Translations under genes and position numbers: made by a program | Notes under the pieces: generated by a model | What the model saw: the letters and a program-made list of their open reading frames with translations, nothing else | The model's database searches: none | What the model was told of the DNA's origin: nothing | Part shown: positions 8,730-18,049 of the stretch, piece after piece | Numbering within the stretch: the first letter of the stretch is position 1 | Layout: every line of letters starts with the position of its first letter | Assembly: GCF_014190915.1 (NCBI RefSeq) | Contig: NZ_JACHVU010000002.1 | Coordinates: 310,001-374,000 of the forward strand | From: Mycolicibacterium iranicum | Lineage (GTDB): Bacteria > Actinomycetota > Actinomycetes > Mycobacteriales > Mycobacteriaceae | Direction of reading: 5' to 3' | DNA: 64,000 bases

Positions 8730-8951
8730 CTAACCGACGGCCGGGTAGGTCCTGACGACGGCGCCGTCCTCACCGCTGTGGCGCAGCTGGATGTAGCGGT
8801 GCTCGGCAGGCACCTTCGTGGCGTGCTCTTCAAAGTCGGCTTCCGCCTCGGCGAGCGACGCACCACGCACCAACACCGTGTTGACGGTATTGCCTTGATC
8901 GTCGACGTCACCGACGACGATGTCGTAGGTCTCTTCGTCTGGCTGCGTCAT
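8730..8951 (-). CDS. Small acidic hypothetical protein
   Basis: 73-residue acidic protein beginning MTQPDEETYDIVVGDVDDQ, with GGGG five bases upstream of the ATG at 8951. Predicted as a beta strand - helix - strand unit (NTVLVRGASLAEAEADF, then RYIQLRHSG). No family is recognised. It converges with the preceding gene, with 12 bases between the stop codons. Confidence 0.65.
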   Translation of the reverse strand: MTQPDEETYDIVVGDVDDQGNTVNTVLVRGASLAEAEADFEEHATKVPAEHRYIQLRHSGEDGAVVRTYPAVG

Positions 8952-9010
8952 CGCCCCATGCTGTCACGCGGTCGCGCACCCGTCGACGGGCCGAGGGGGA
9001 CGGCGGGGGT

Positions 9011-9262
9011 CTCGCGACTTCTGCGTGGTGGTCGTAGATGGGCTCTGCGGACGACCCTCATGCAGAACTCGACGCCACACCCCCGCGGCGGGGTTGCGAC
9101 GGGCTCGCGACTTCTGCGTGTTGGTCGTAGATGGGCTTTGCGGACGACTCTTGTGCAGAACTCGGCGCCACGCCCCCGCGGCGGGCTTGCGACGGGCTCG
9201 CGACTTCTGCACAAGGGTCGTGAACGAGCCTCGCGGACGACCCTCATGCAGAAATCGAGGCC
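9011..9262. repeat. Three 93-bp tandem repeats with internal inverted arms
   Basis: CTCGCGACTTCTGC occurs at 9011, 9104 and 9197, exactly 93 bases apart, and each copy ends with the inverted counterpart (GCAGAACTCG or GCAGAAATCG). Each unit can therefore fold into a hairpin. Copies 1 and 2 are the most alike, and copy 3 ends early near 9262. The array fills the intergenic space between 8952 and 9317. It does not show the short-repeat/unique-spacer pattern of a CRISPR. The array may serve as a bidirectional terminator or be a dispersed palindromic repeat. Confidence 0.8.
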
Positions 9263-9317
9263 ACGACCACGCCGAATGCCCGTTTGAGAGCGCGGTCACA
9301 GCGGGTACGTCCGCGAA

Positions 9318-10703
9318 GTGGAACGTCTGAGTGGCCTCGATGCGGGTCTTCTGTACAGCGAATCATCGACAGTGCCGCTGCAGGTGTGTTCGGTCTCCGA
9401 ACTCGACACCTCGACGGTGCCCGGCGGCTACACATTCGAGAAGTTCCGCGACGACCTCGCCCGGCGGATCCCGGCGATCCCCGAATTCCGGACCAAGCTC
9501 GCCGACAGCCAGTTCAACGCCGACCATCCGGTGTGGGTGGAGGACAAGACGTTCGACCTGTCCCGTCACCTGAACCGTATCGCCCTGCCGGCGCCCGGCG
9601 GCCGCGAGGAACTGGGGGCGGTCTGCAGCCACATTGCTTCCATCCCGCTGGACCGCAGCAAACCGCTGTGGGAGATGTGGGTGATCGAGGGCATCTCCGG
9701 TGCCAACCCCGAGGACGGCGGTCCGCTGGCGGTCATGCTCAAGGTGCACCACGCTGCGGTCGACGGGGTGGCGGCGGCCGACCTGCTGGAGAAGCTTCTC
9801 GACACTGAGCCCGACGCCGCCCCGCCGGATCCCGTCGACGCCCCCTCTGACGCTCCGGCGTGGGCCATCGCCGCGGACGGGCTGTGGCGGCTCGTCACCC
9901 GGCCGTGGCAGCTGACCAGGGTGGTTCCGGTGACGGCGGCCATGGTCACCCAGACCGTCAACCGCGCCGTCAACGGCACCGCGATGGCTGCGCCGTTCTC
10001 CGCGCCGACCACCCGCTTCAACAACCAGATCACCTCCGAGCGCACCATCGCGCTGGCCCAGCTGAACCTCGACGACGTCAAGAAGGTGAAGAACACCGCC
10101 GACGTCAAGGTCAACGACGTGGTGATGGCGCTGTGCGCGGGGGCGCTGCGCGGCTACCTCCAGGACAAGGACGAGCTGCCCCGCAAACCGCTGATCGCGG
10201 TGGTGCCGTCGTCGGTGCACGGGCAGACCGACCGGCCGGGCCGCAACCAGCTCTCCGGGATGTTCTGCAATCTGCACACCGACATCGGCGACCCGTGGGA
10301 GCGGTTGCACACGATCGCGACGTCGAACGTGCGGGCCAAGGAGCACAGCGGATCGCTGGGACCGACTCTGCTCGTGGATCTCGCGCAGAGCATCTCGCGC
10401 ACCATGTACGGCTGGCTCCTGGGGCTGATGGCCCGCGCCCCGATCAGCCGGGCGGCCATCCACAATGTGATCATCTCCAACGTCGCCGGCCCGCCGGTCA
10501 CGCTGTACAGCGGCGGCGCGAAGGTCAACGCGCTCTATCCGCTGGGCCCGATCTTCCACAGCTCCGGCCTGAACATCACCGTGATGTCGCTGGCCGACAA
10601 GCTCAACGTCGGCATCATCTCGTGTCCGCAGCTCATCGACGACCTGTGGGACCTGGGCGACCGGTTCGAGCTCGAACTGAAGGAGCTGCTCAGCCACTGC
10701 TGA
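9318..10703 (+). CDS. Wax ester synthase / diacylglycerol acyltransferase (WS/DGAT, Tgs-like)
   Basis: 461 residues. This bifunctional acyltransferase transfers acyl groups from acyl-CoA to diacylglycerol or fatty alcohols, making the triacylglycerol or wax stores of mycobacteria. The catalytic HHxxxDG motif is intact as VHHAAVDGVAAAD near residue 145. The N-terminus (ERLSGLDAGLLY) and the C-terminal block with NVIISNVAGPP and YPLGPIFHSSGLNI are family hallmarks. Start is GTG 9318. The protein is usually membrane-peripheral. Mycobacteria carry many paralogues, so no individual tgs name can be given. It is monocistronic, with the 93-bp repeats upstream and 76 bases before the kinase gene downstream. 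Confidence 0.93.
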   Translation: MERLSGLDAGLLYSESSTVPLQVCSVSELDTSTVPGGYTFEKFRDDLARRIPAIPEFRTKLADSQFNADHPVWVEDKTFDLSRHLNRIALPAPGGREELGAVCSHIASIPLDRSKPLWEMWVIEGISGANPEDGGPLAVMLKVHHAAVDGVAAADLLEKLLDTEPDAAPPDPVDAPSDAPAWAIAADGLWRLVTRPWQLTRVVPVTAAMVTQTVNRAVNGTAMAAPFSAPTTRFNNQITSERTIALAQLNLDDVKKVKNTADVKVNDVVMALCAGALRGYLQDKDELPRKPLIAVVPSSVHGQTDRPGRNQLSGMFCNLHTDIGDPWERLHTIATSNVRAKEHSGSLGPTLLVDLAQSISRTMYGWLLGLMARAPISRAAIHNVIISNVAGPPVTLYSGGAKVNALYPLGPIFHSSGLNITVMSLADKLNVGIISCPQLIDDLWDLGDRFELELKELLSHC

Positions 10704-10779
10704 GGTCTGCGTCCGGTTAAGCCGCCGACCGACTGGGAAGACTAGGGGGCGCTGCCGGACGACGACGGAAGGACTTCAT

Positions 10780-12237
10780 GTGAGCACCCCGGAGGGAGGC
10801 TCTCGGTTGGGGACCCGCTTCGGCCCTTACGAGCTGCACTCGGTCATCGGGGTCGGGGGAATGGGCGAGGTCTATCGGGCCTACGACACCGCGCGCGAGC
10901 GGATGGTGGCGATCAAGTTGCTGCGGCCCGAGATGGCTGCCGACCGCAGTTTCCAGGAACGGTTCCGCCGGGAGTCGCGGGTCGCCGCGCGCCTGCAGGA
11001 ACCGCATGTGATCCCGGTGCACAACTTCGGCGAGATCGACGGCGTCCTGTATATCGATATGCGTCTCGTGGACGGCGCGAGCCTGAAGGAGGTGCTGCGC
11101 AACGAGGGCCCGCTGCAGCCGGCCCGCGCGGCTTCGATCATCGGGCAGGTCGCCGCTGCCCTAGACGAGGCACATGCCAATGGCTTAGTCCACCGCGACA
11201 TCAAGCCCGAGAACGTGCTGTTGACCGCCAACGACTTCGCGTACTTGGTTGACTTCGGCATTGCGCACGGCGGCGGCGAGGCATCGGTGACGTCGACGGG
11301 CCTGGTGGTCGGTTCGAGTGCGTACATGGCTCCGGAGCGGTTCAGCGGCGAGCGCGGCGGCCCCGCGTCGGATGTGTACTCGCTGGGGTGCCTGCTCTAC
11401 GAGACGTTGACGGGCCGGGCGCCGTTCGAGGCGGCCGATGTGCGGCAGGTGTGGAGCGCGCACATGTTCTCCGCGCCGCCGCGGCCGAGCATCATGCGCC
11501 GGGGCATCAGCCGGTCCTTCGACGATGTGGTCGCGCGGGGCATGGCCAAGCAACCGCACGACAGGTATGCGACGGCAGGCGAGTTGGCGCATGCCGCCGC
11601 GATGGCCGCCGAGGGTGCGCCGGTTGCGGAGCCCGTCGCCCCGGTGGCGCCCCCGCCGTCGACGCGGCAGTTCTCCTCGGCCTACCCAACCCCGCCACCG
11701 GCGCCGCCCCCTCCCGCCGCGCCGTCGCGCCGGTTCGGCCGGGGGCAGGTGGGATTGATCGTCGCCACGATCGTATTATTCACGGCCGCACTGGTTCTGG
11801 CGGCGGTGCTCGTGTTCACCGGTGGCGACACAGGCCCGACCCAGCCACGGATCTCCGCACCGTCCACCTCGGAGTCGCCGACGACGAGCGCGCCCACCCG
11901 GTCGGCTGTGGAAGGCGTGTCAGGGACGGATTCACAAGGCTTCGTGGGACATACGGCGCGTTGCGACTCAGGGGACACACCCGCGTCGCTGATCCGGACG
12001 TCGTTGTCGCTGGCGGTCATCTGTGAGACCGACGACGGCGACTTCTATTATCGCGGCGAGCGGCTGCGCGACGGCGCCAACCGCGAGATCCAGGGTGCGA
12101 CGCGGTCTGGCGACGGCTTCACCGTGACGGGGTCTGACGGCGCCCGCTACGACATCCAGCCGGATCAGTTGACGATTTCCAGTGGTGGCAGTGTGGATTC
12201 GGCCGAACCGGCGTTGGAGTACGGTTCGTCACGTTGA
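10780..12237 (+). CDS. Receptor-type Ser/Thr protein kinase (Pkn family)
   Basis: 485 residues. The kinase domain (about 10-270) has all active-site elements: glycine loop GVGGMGEVY, lysine in VAIKLL, HRD as VHRDIKPENVLL, DFG as VDFGIAHG, and APE as MAPERFSGE. A Pro-rich linker (about 285-320) leads to one transmembrane helix (VGLIVATIVLFTAALVLAAVL) and an external domain of about 140 residues. Such kinases sense outside signals and phosphorylate cytoplasmic targets. The domain order resembles PknE/PknH. GTG 10780 lies behind GGAAGGA. The MHS transporter begins 17 bases downstream and is probably co-transcribed, so it could be a substrate or share a regulator. Confidence 0.92.
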   Translation: MSTPEGGSRLGTRFGPYELHSVIGVGGMGEVYRAYDTARERMVAIKLLRPEMAADRSFQERFRRESRVAARLQEPHVIPVHNFGEIDGVLYIDMRLVDGASLKEVLRNEGPLQPARAASIIGQVAAALDEAHANGLVHRDIKPENVLLTANDFAYLVDFGIAHGGGEASVTSTGLVVGSSAYMAPERFSGERGGPASDVYSLGCLLYETLTGRAPFEAADVRQVWSAHMFSAPPRPSIMRRGISRSFDDVVARGMAKQPHDRYATAGELAHAAAMAAEGAPVAEPVAPVAPPPSTRQFSSAYPTPPPAPPPPAAPSRRFGRGQVGLIVATIVLFTAALVLAAVLVFTGGDTGPTQPRISAPSTSESPTTSAPTRSAVEGVSGTDSQGFVGHTARCDSGDTPASLIRTSLSLAVICETDDGDFYYRGERLRDGANREIQGATRSGDGFTVTGSDGARYDIQPDQLTISSGGSVDSAEPALEYGSSR

Positions 12238-12254
12238 TCTAGGGGAGGACGACG

Positions 12255-13598
12255 ATGACCGCGAGTACCGCAGCGCCAGCGCCGAGGTCCAGTGCCGCCG
12301 AGACCCGGCGCGCGATCTGGAACACGCTGCGCGGATCGTCGGGCAACCTCGTCGAGTGGTACGACGTGTACGTCTACACGGTGTTCGCCACGTACTTCGA
12401 GGGCCAGTTCTTCGACGAGGCGGACAAGAACTCGACGGTGTACGTGTACGGGATCTTCGCGATCACGTTCGTGATGCGGCCGGTCGGGTCGTGGTTCTTC
12501 GGACGGTTCGCCGATCGGCGGGGCAGGCGGGCGGCGCTGACGTTCAGTGTGTCGCTGATGGCGTTGTGCTCGGCGGTGATCGCGCTGGTGCCGTCGCAGG
12601 CCTCGATCGGGCTCGCGGCGCCGATAATCCTGATCCTGGCGCGGCTGGTGCAGGGGTTCGCGACGGGCGGGGAGTACGGGACGTCGGCGACGTACATGTC
12701 GGAGGCGGCGACGCGGGAGCGGCGCGGCTTCTTCTCGTCGTTCCAGTACGTGACGCTGGTGGGCGGGCACGTGCTGGCGCAGTTGACGCTGCTGATCCTG
12801 CAATCGGTGCTCAACGACGACCAGCTGCGCGAATTCGGTTGGCGCATCGCGTTTGCCATCGGCGGCGTGGCGGCGGTCGTGGTGTTCTGGCTGCGGCGCA
12901 CGATGGATGAGTCGCTGTCGGAAGAGGTCATCGAGGCGGCGAGGTCGGGCCAGGATCAGGGTGCGGGCTCGATGCGGGAACTGGTGACGCGGTACTGGCG
13001 GCCGCTGCTGCTGTGCTTCCTCATCACGATGGGCGGCACGGTCGCGTTCTACACCTACAGCGTGAACGCGCCGGCGATCGTGAAGACTGCGTACGACGGG
13101 GCGATGACGGCGACGTGGCTGAACCTGTTCGGGTTGATCTTCCTGATGCTGCTCCAGCCCGTCGGGGGTCTGATCAGTGACAAGGTTGGGCGTAAGCCGC
13201 TGCTGGTGTTCTTCGGCGTCGGGGGGCTGGTGTGGACGTACGTGCTGATCACGTTCCTTCCCGTAACCACTTCGCCGGTGCTGTCTTTCGCGTTGGTGGC
13301 GGTCGGGTACATCATCCTGACGGGCTACACGTCGATCAATGCGCTGGTGAAGTCGGAGCTGTTCCCGGCGCACGTGCGGGCGTTGGGCGTCGGGATCGGG
13401 TACGCGATGGCGAATTCGATCTTCGGTGGGACGGCCCCGCTGATCTACCAGGCGGCCAAGGAGCAGGGCCACGTGCCGCTGTTCATCGGGTACGTGACGG
13501 TGTGCATTGCGGTGTCGCTCGTGGTCTACGTGGTCTTCCTAAAGAACAAGTCCGAAACGTTTCTGGATCGTGAGCGGGGATCGGCGTTCCGGGTGTAG
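12255..13598 (+). CDS. MHS-family MFS transporter, KgtP-like (dicarboxylate/alpha-ketoglutarate symporter type)
   Basis: 447 residues with twelve predicted membrane helices. Metabolite:H+ symporter signatures are present: the first helix GNLVEWYDVYVYTVFATYF, the loop 2-3 motif GRFADRRGRR, the helix 4/5 motif GFATGGEYGTSATYMSEAA, and the second-half repeat DKVGRKPLL. These are typical of KgtP, ProP and ShiA. Substrate cannot be fixed; a dicarboxylate is the default guess. A strong AGGGGAGGA ribosome binding site precedes ATG 12255. It sits between the kinase and the DUF1206 gene in a tightly spaced set. Confidence 0.88.
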   Translation: MTASTAAPAPRSSAAETRRAIWNTLRGSSGNLVEWYDVYVYTVFATYFEGQFFDEADKNSTVYVYGIFAITFVMRPVGSWFFGRFADRRGRRAALTFSVSLMALCSAVIALVPSQASIGLAAPIILILARLVQGFATGGEYGTSATYMSEAATRERRGFFSSFQYVTLVGGHVLAQLTLLILQSVLNDDQLREFGWRIAFAIGGVAAVVVFWLRRTMDESLSEEVIEAARSGQDQGAGSMRELVTRYWRPLLLCFLITMGGTVAFYTYSVNAPAIVKTAYDGAMTATWLNLFGLIFLMLLQPVGGLISDKVGRKPLLVFFGVGGLVWTYVLITFLPVTTSPVLSFALVAVGYIILTGYTSINALVKSELFPAHVRALGVGIGYAMANSIFGGTAPLIYQAAKEQGHVPLFIGYVTVCIAVSLVVYVVFLKNKSETFLDRERGSAFRV

Positions 13599-13621
13599 CC
13601 GGGGGGTACACCCACGCCACT

Positions 13622-14431
13622 ATGACGTTCAAGGGCGCGGTGAACCGGGCCACCGGCAGCCGCACAGTGGAGTGGATCGCGCGCGCCGGCTATCCGGTGA
13701 GCGGGCTACTGCATCTGCTTATCGCGTACATCATCGTGCGGATCGCGTTCGGGTTCCGAGGCGAGGCCGACCAGACGGGCGCGCTGGCGATCCTGGCGGA
13801 GCAGCGGGCAGGGCAGGTGTCGCTGTGGGTGGTCGCGTTCGGGCTTTTCGCGCTGGCGCTGTGGCGGCTGGCGGAGACGGTGCTGGGGCTGCACCCGGGG
13901 GAATCCACTTACGCGCACCTGCGCGAGGGGCCATTGGTGAACCGGCTCAAGGCACTTGGGTTGGCGGTGGTGTATCTGGCACTGGCGTTCGCGGCGGTGC
14001 AGTTCGCGCTGGGGGTGGGGCGGCAGGGGAGTGACCGAGCGGAAGGCCTGAGTGCGCGTCTGATGCAGACGGGCGGGGGCAAGGCCGTGCTGGTGCTGAC
14101 CGGTGTGGCGATCGCGGCGTTCGGCGGCTATTTCGTCTACAAGGGCGCGTCGCGGAAATTTCTCGGCGACCTGACGGTGCCGGGTGGGCGGCTGATCACG
14201 GTGCTGGGGGTGTGCGGGCATGTCGCCGAGGGCATCGTTCTGTTTGCGGCGGGGGCGTCGGTGAGCGGGGCGTCATTCCTGCGCGACCCGTCGCGAGCGA
14301 CGGGTTTGGATGCGGCGGTGAGGGCGCTGGGGGAGACGCGGTTCGGGACTGTGTCTCTGCTTGTCGCGGCGGTGGGGTTTGGGGCGTATGGGCTGTATAG
14401 CTTTGCTTTGACGCGGTATTCGCGGATGTGA
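13622..14431 (+). CDS. DUF1206 integral membrane protein
   Basis: 269 residues with six predicted transmembrane helices arranged as three repeats of two helices, the DUF1206 pattern: ARAGYPVSGLLHLLIAY, then LKALGLAVVYLALAFAAVQ, then LGVCGHVAEGIVLFAAGA. Each repeat begins with an Arg/Gly-rich turn followed by a helix with small residues. Function is unknown. It starts 23 bases after the transporter stop, so it may belong to the same transcript. It is the last ordinary backbone gene before the decayed region and island. Confidence 0.88.
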   Translation: MTFKGAVNRATGSRTVEWIARAGYPVSGLLHLLIAYIIVRIAFGFRGEADQTGALAILAEQRAGQVSLWVVAFGLFALALWRLAETVLGLHPGESTYAHLREGPLVNRLKALGLAVVYLALAFAAVQFALGVGRQGSDRAEGLSARLMQTGGGKAVLVLTGVAIAAFGGYFVYKGASRKFLGDLTVPGGRLITVLGVCGHVAEGIVLFAAGASVSGASFLRDPSRATGLDAAVRALGETRFGTVSLLVAAVGFGAYGLYSFALTRYSRM

Positions 14432-14440
14432 GAGCGCGCG

Positions 14441-15040
14441 CTACAGATGTTGTTCGACGATGCCGCTGCGCCAGGTGTCCGGAATGTCCTCGACACGGGG
14501 CTCCACAAGGCGGCGTGCGTCGTAGGGCTCGACTCCGGACAGGATGAGATCGTCGTAGCCGGTGTCGGCGTGATGCAGACATAGAGGAACTCGATGTGCA
14601 CTGTCGGCCGCAGCGGTAGACATGCGGTACTGGAGTGTCGCGTGGCGCCCACCGGATGCAGAAGGCCGGATCGTCGCTGAAGCTCGTCCGATGTAATCGG
14701 TTTCGAAGGGTTGCAGGCCGTGCTCGCGAGCCCAGGCGCCCAACATGGCGAGGTGTCGCGGGCCTCAGCGCTGGTGACGAGAAGGCAGCGGTTCAGCGTG
14801 GTCACGAATCCTGCCCGCAATAGTCGAACGTCGCCTGTAGGCCCCCAGCCCAGGCCGAGGATGACGTCGATGGCTGATACGAATTGCTGATCGGCCAATG
14901 CATCGTCGGCGATCTAGGTGACGTGAGGATCGATCCCAGACGTCACATGCGCAAGGTACGGCCACCCACCGGGAGGCGCGGTGGTCAATCTATTGACGGC
15001 GGTGGGGATCACCTCGTCAGATGCAGAGGATCTAGACGAC
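14441..15040 (-). pseudogene. Decayed protein-coding gene with an in-frame stop and a frameshift
   Basis: Three pieces of one apparent reading line up on the minus strand. An N-terminal piece (about 15030-14920) ends PYLAHVTSGIDPHVT and meets a TAG. The same frame then continues IADDALADQQFVSAIDVILG through about 14770, and the next frame carries AWAREHGLQPFETDYIGRA to the end at 14441. The amino-acid style and codon use look coding in each piece, but no single start-to-stop frame exists. I recognise the middle (ADQQFVSAIDVILGLGW, WAREHGLQPFETDYIGRA) as resembling a family of actinobacterial hypothetical proteins whose function I do not know. Its decay sits at the edge of the accessory island. 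Nothing further is seen between 15040 and 15218. Confidence 0.6.
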
Positions 15041-15218
15041 GCCGCACTGCCAAATTATGGAGCATCCGTTACGCGCTTGAGCAGCAGCTCGCCACGGCCA
15101 GGCACCTGAACAGTGAGCGCAAAGATCATTCCTCCACATGAAATGCGGAGGTCACTAATCGTTCTTTCGGGCCCGAGGATGTCTACGAGATTGAATGCGC
15201 GACATGCCCGCGACTGCC

Positions 15219-16037
15219 CTACCCGTTTGGGCGTTGACTGAAAAAAGCCGCAACCGAGACGACCACCAAGATGACGGTTAGACCGGTTGCTGCCCAGAGC
15301 CCGAAGCCAGCTGCAAAATCGATAGTCACGAACCTTGCAGGGTCCCCAAAAGCGTCCCGCACATCCGCCAGGTAGTTCGCACAGAATGCAAAAGCAACGA
15401 TGCCGCACAATGCACTAGCGGCAGTGAACTCGCGCCTTCTCGTGGTGTGATAGGCAGCGCCGAGGGCAATCGCTACTACGCCGAGGACGATTGCGACCCA
15501 GCCAGGGTTGGTGGTGTCGATTACCTCATTCGGCGACAAGACGACAGTCCCGTCTCTGTCGGATAACGACCCTCGCTGAGTCGGATCGCCAACTCCTGGG
15601 TAGGTGACGGACCACGACGCATCCATGCCGACAAATGTCCCGGCAGCGCGTGCCTTTCCCCACGTTAGAAATGCGCTGATCACTAACCCGACTCCGCAGA
15701 AAGCAATTAACGGTCCTACGACGCCGATGAAGCTTGCATCGAACCCATTGGGAGCACCGTTTGTCGATTCGCGCCGCTGCGCTGAAGGCGTTGGCGGGGC
15801 TGCGTCGAAGCCGTATGCGGGATACTGGGCCGACTGATCGGGATACGGCAGGGAGGATGAAGCGTCAGCGTGCTGAGGTGGGGCTACCGGATAGTACGTC
15901 GGAGGTGGCGAAGCGCTCTCTCGAGGAATAGGCGGAGCTTGCTTGCGCCGCCTGTTTGGTGACCAATTTTGACCGTCCCAGTATCGTTCAGCTTTGGCGT
16001 CGTCAGGGTCGTCGTACCAACCTGGACCGAATGACAT
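15219..16037 (-). CDS. DUF2510 domain membrane protein
   Basis: 272 residues. The N-terminal DUF2510 motif is clear (GWYDDPDDAKAERYWDGQNW, residues about 5-24), followed by a Pro/Ser-rich linker and a C-terminal membrane domain with about four helices (SFIGVVGPLIAFCGVGLVIS, then WVAIVLGVVAIALGAAY, ALCGIVAFAFCANY, and a last helix ending FFSQRPNG). ATG 16037 is preceded by GGGGAGAG and starts directly before the motif; an in-frame ATG at 16067 is less good. It is divergent from the VWA-PP2C-kinase set across about 250 bases. DUF2510 proteins are common in actinobacterial envelopes and have no known activity. Confidence 0.82.
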   Translation of the reverse strand: MSFGPGWYDDPDDAKAERYWDGQNWSPNRRRKQAPPIPRESASPPPTYYPVAPPQHADASSSLPYPDQSAQYPAYGFDAAPPTPSAQRRESTNGAPNGFDASFIGVVGPLIAFCGVGLVISAFLTWGKARAAGTFVGMDASWSVTYPGVGDPTQRGSLSDRDGTVVLSPNEVIDTTNPGWVAIVLGVVAIALGAAYHTTRRREFTAASALCGIVAFAFCANYLADVRDAFGDPARFVTIDFAAGFGLWAATGLTVILVVVSVAAFFSQRPNG

Positions 16038-16285
16038 CGATGACTCTCCCCTTTTCGTCGCCATCACCTACTGGCAAAGGCAGACTATCTCGGGCGCACT
16101 CGTGATGAGGGCGATCTAGTGCTCACTCATCCTGCACCCGATCACCAAAGGCAACAGCAAGGCAAATGGCCAGGCGATCGGAGGAACACCTTAGAAACAT
16201 CCAAGATCAGGTGCTAACGTGCCGCGAAAAGGTCCGCACGCATGAGTCGTGCACGGACACTGCTTGGAGCGTGGGGGCACCTCGA

Positions 16286-16951
16286 ATGGAACCGCAGGGC
16301 AAGATTCTCCTCATCTACTTCGTCGCAGACGAATCTGGGTCGATGGGCAACAATATTGCAGAGCTCAACGACGGCCTGATAGCACTGCACGATGCGTTGC
16401 AGCGCGAATCGTTCGCCGCCGCGAAAGTCCGTCTTTCGGTGATCGGCTTCTCCAACGACGCGTTCACCTACCTGGACGCTGCAGACCTACGCCTGACGCC
16501 CTCCATGCCGGTGCTGTCCGCCCAGGGACTGACGTCTTACAGTTCGGCGTTCGACGAACTTTGCCTCCGTATCTCCGTAGACGTCCCCGATTTGAAGGCA
16601 CAGGGATTCAGCGTCCTACGCCCCGCCGTCTTTTTCCTGACTGACGGTATTCCTAATGAAAGAGAGGACTGGCGCGCAGCGCAGCACCGTCTGCTTTCCC
16701 ACCCCACTGCACCGAACATCCTCGCATTCGGCATCGGCGATGCTGATCCGGCGATCGTCAGCGAGCTCGCGACCCGCCCCGAGTTCGCGTTAGTGGCTGC
16801 CCGCGGCCGCGACACTGCCGCAGCCGTCTCAGACTTCATCATTTCGCTGACGCAGTCCGTAATCAGCTCGGGGCGCAACGTAGCGGCTGGGACAGCTCAA
16901 CTCCAGTTTGAGAGACCGGCCGGATTCTCCCTCGCGGTGGACATGATCTGA
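16286..16951 (+). CDS. TerY-like von Willebrand factor A domain protein
   Basis: 221-residue single-domain vWA protein. The metal-ion-dependent adhesion site is complete: DESGSMG at the start, the Thr in GLTSYSSAF, and the Asp in LTDGIPNERE. The short single-domain form and the order vWA - PP2C - kinase match the TerY-P triad described in tellurite-resistance-type gene neighbourhoods, where the vWA protein is thought to nucleate complexes whose assembly is switched by phosphorylation. ATG 16286 follows GGGGG at good spacing; an in-frame ATG at 16166 would add 40 residues of non-domain sequence. Stop and next start are nine bases apart. Confidence 0.85.
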   Translation: MEPQGKILLIYFVADESGSMGNNIAELNDGLIALHDALQRESFAAAKVRLSVIGFSNDAFTYLDAADLRLTPSMPVLSAQGLTSYSSAFDELCLRISVDVPDLKAQGFSVLRPAVFFLTDGIPNEREDWRAAQHRLLSHPTAPNILAFGIGDADPAIVSELATRPEFALVAARGRDTAAAVSDFIISLTQSVISSGRNVAAGTAQLQFERPAGFSLAVDMI

Positions 16952-16960
16952 GTCTGATCA

Positions 16961-18049
16961 GTGTCTTGGCTTAAGCGTGTGCGACGCGATGACGACCTTG
17001 TTTCTAAAAGTGCTCCGCCACCGCCAGCGTCTGCGCCACATGAAGAGGGCAGCGATCAACGGGGCGTGGACCGCAACTCCCCAGAAATAGATATCGCCTG
17101 GCGGCCTGCGTATGAGGAGCGCGCACATGCTGAGGTCATCGGACAAACGACAATACGGCCCATAGCGGTAGGTACCCCGTCTCCGCCGACCGAGCCTGTT
17201 CCAATACATAATTCGTACCGGCCCTTGCCTTTCCGACCCGATACTGTCGTTGACGGATGGACCCAGGGTGGAGTCTCTGTCCGAGGAGCTTCGCTTCGCG
17301 GACACTTGCATCGCTTTAATGGTGCACCCCGCGAAGACGACTTCGCGATCCATCGGCTGGCCGACGGGCGGGTAGTTTTATTGGTCGCGGACGGCGTGTC
17401 TGAAGCGCAGCAGTCCCACCTAGGTTCGGCAATCGCTGTTCGGAGCGCTGCGGAATGGCTTCACAAGTCTCTTGCCCGCGAAACAGCTGCCACCGACTGG
17501 CAACTCTGTTTTGCGAGTGTGGCGTGGGCCCTGAACGAACACGCTCAGAGACTGTTGAACTTATCCGATCCCGATCCTGTTGCCACCGAGCAGCACTTCG
17601 CTACGACCCTGGTATGCGCGGTCGTCGAAGAAATTGCCCTCGATGCCCTCCGCGTTCATGTAGCAGCCGTTGGTGATTCAACAGCCTGGCTGTTGTCGGA
17701 TGGAATCTTTCATGATCTGCTTGCTGACGGTAACTCACCACTTTCGCCGCTCACGTCATCCGAAGTCACCGCCCTTCCGCGCGTCCCGTCGAACATCTTC
17801 GCAACCGTAGTTGATGTGTATCCCGGCGACGTACTTTTAGTCGGGACTGACGGGTTCGGGGATCCGCTTGGAGGCGGAGAAGGTGGGGTGGGCAACCTCT
17901 TTCGCGATGTCCTCAATGGCCGCACGGTACCGTCGCTGGTTGAGTTTGCCCACGCACTCGATTTCAGTAGAGAGGCATTCGACGACGACCGCACCTTGGT
18001 CGCGGCGTGGCCTGCCGACAAACGAGGCGCCATCGGAGGTAATCGGTGA
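16961..18049 (+). CDS. PP2C-type Ser/Thr phosphatase of the TerY-P triad
   Basis: 362 residues. After a Pro-rich, probably unstructured N-terminus (to about residue 95) comes a PP2C domain with metal-binding acids in REDDFAIH, VADGVSEAQQS, GTDGFGDPL and FDDDRTLVAAW. The DGVS variant, in place of DGMGG, is seen in bacterial PP2C_2-type phosphatases. It should remove phosphates placed by the kinase that follows. GTG 16961 is the start. Its stop overlaps the kinase GTG (GTGA), so the two are translationally coupled, as expected for an antagonistic pair. Confidence 0.88.
   Translation: MSWLKRVRRDDDLVSKSAPPPPASAPHEEGSDQRGVDRNSPEIDIAWRPAYEERAHAEVIGQTTIRPIAVGTPSPPTEPVPIHNSYRPLPFRPDTVVDGWTQGGVSVRGASLRGHLHRFNGAPREDDFAIHRLADGRVVLLVADGVSEAQQSHLGSAIAVRSAAEWLHKSLARETAATDWQLCFASVAWALNEHAQRLLNLSDPDPVATEQHFATTLVCAVVEEIALDALRVHVAAVGDSTAWLLSDGIFHDLLADGNSPLSPLTSSEVTALPRVPSNIFATVVDVYPGDVLLVGTDGFGDPLGGGEGGVGNLFRDVLNGRTVPSLVEFAHALDFSREAFDDDRTLVAAWPADKRGAIGGNR

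Noticed and set aside
9011..9262. CRISPR array
   Set aside because: The whole 93-bp unit is repeated including the middle, there are no short repeats with unique spacers, and no cas genes are present anywhere in the window.
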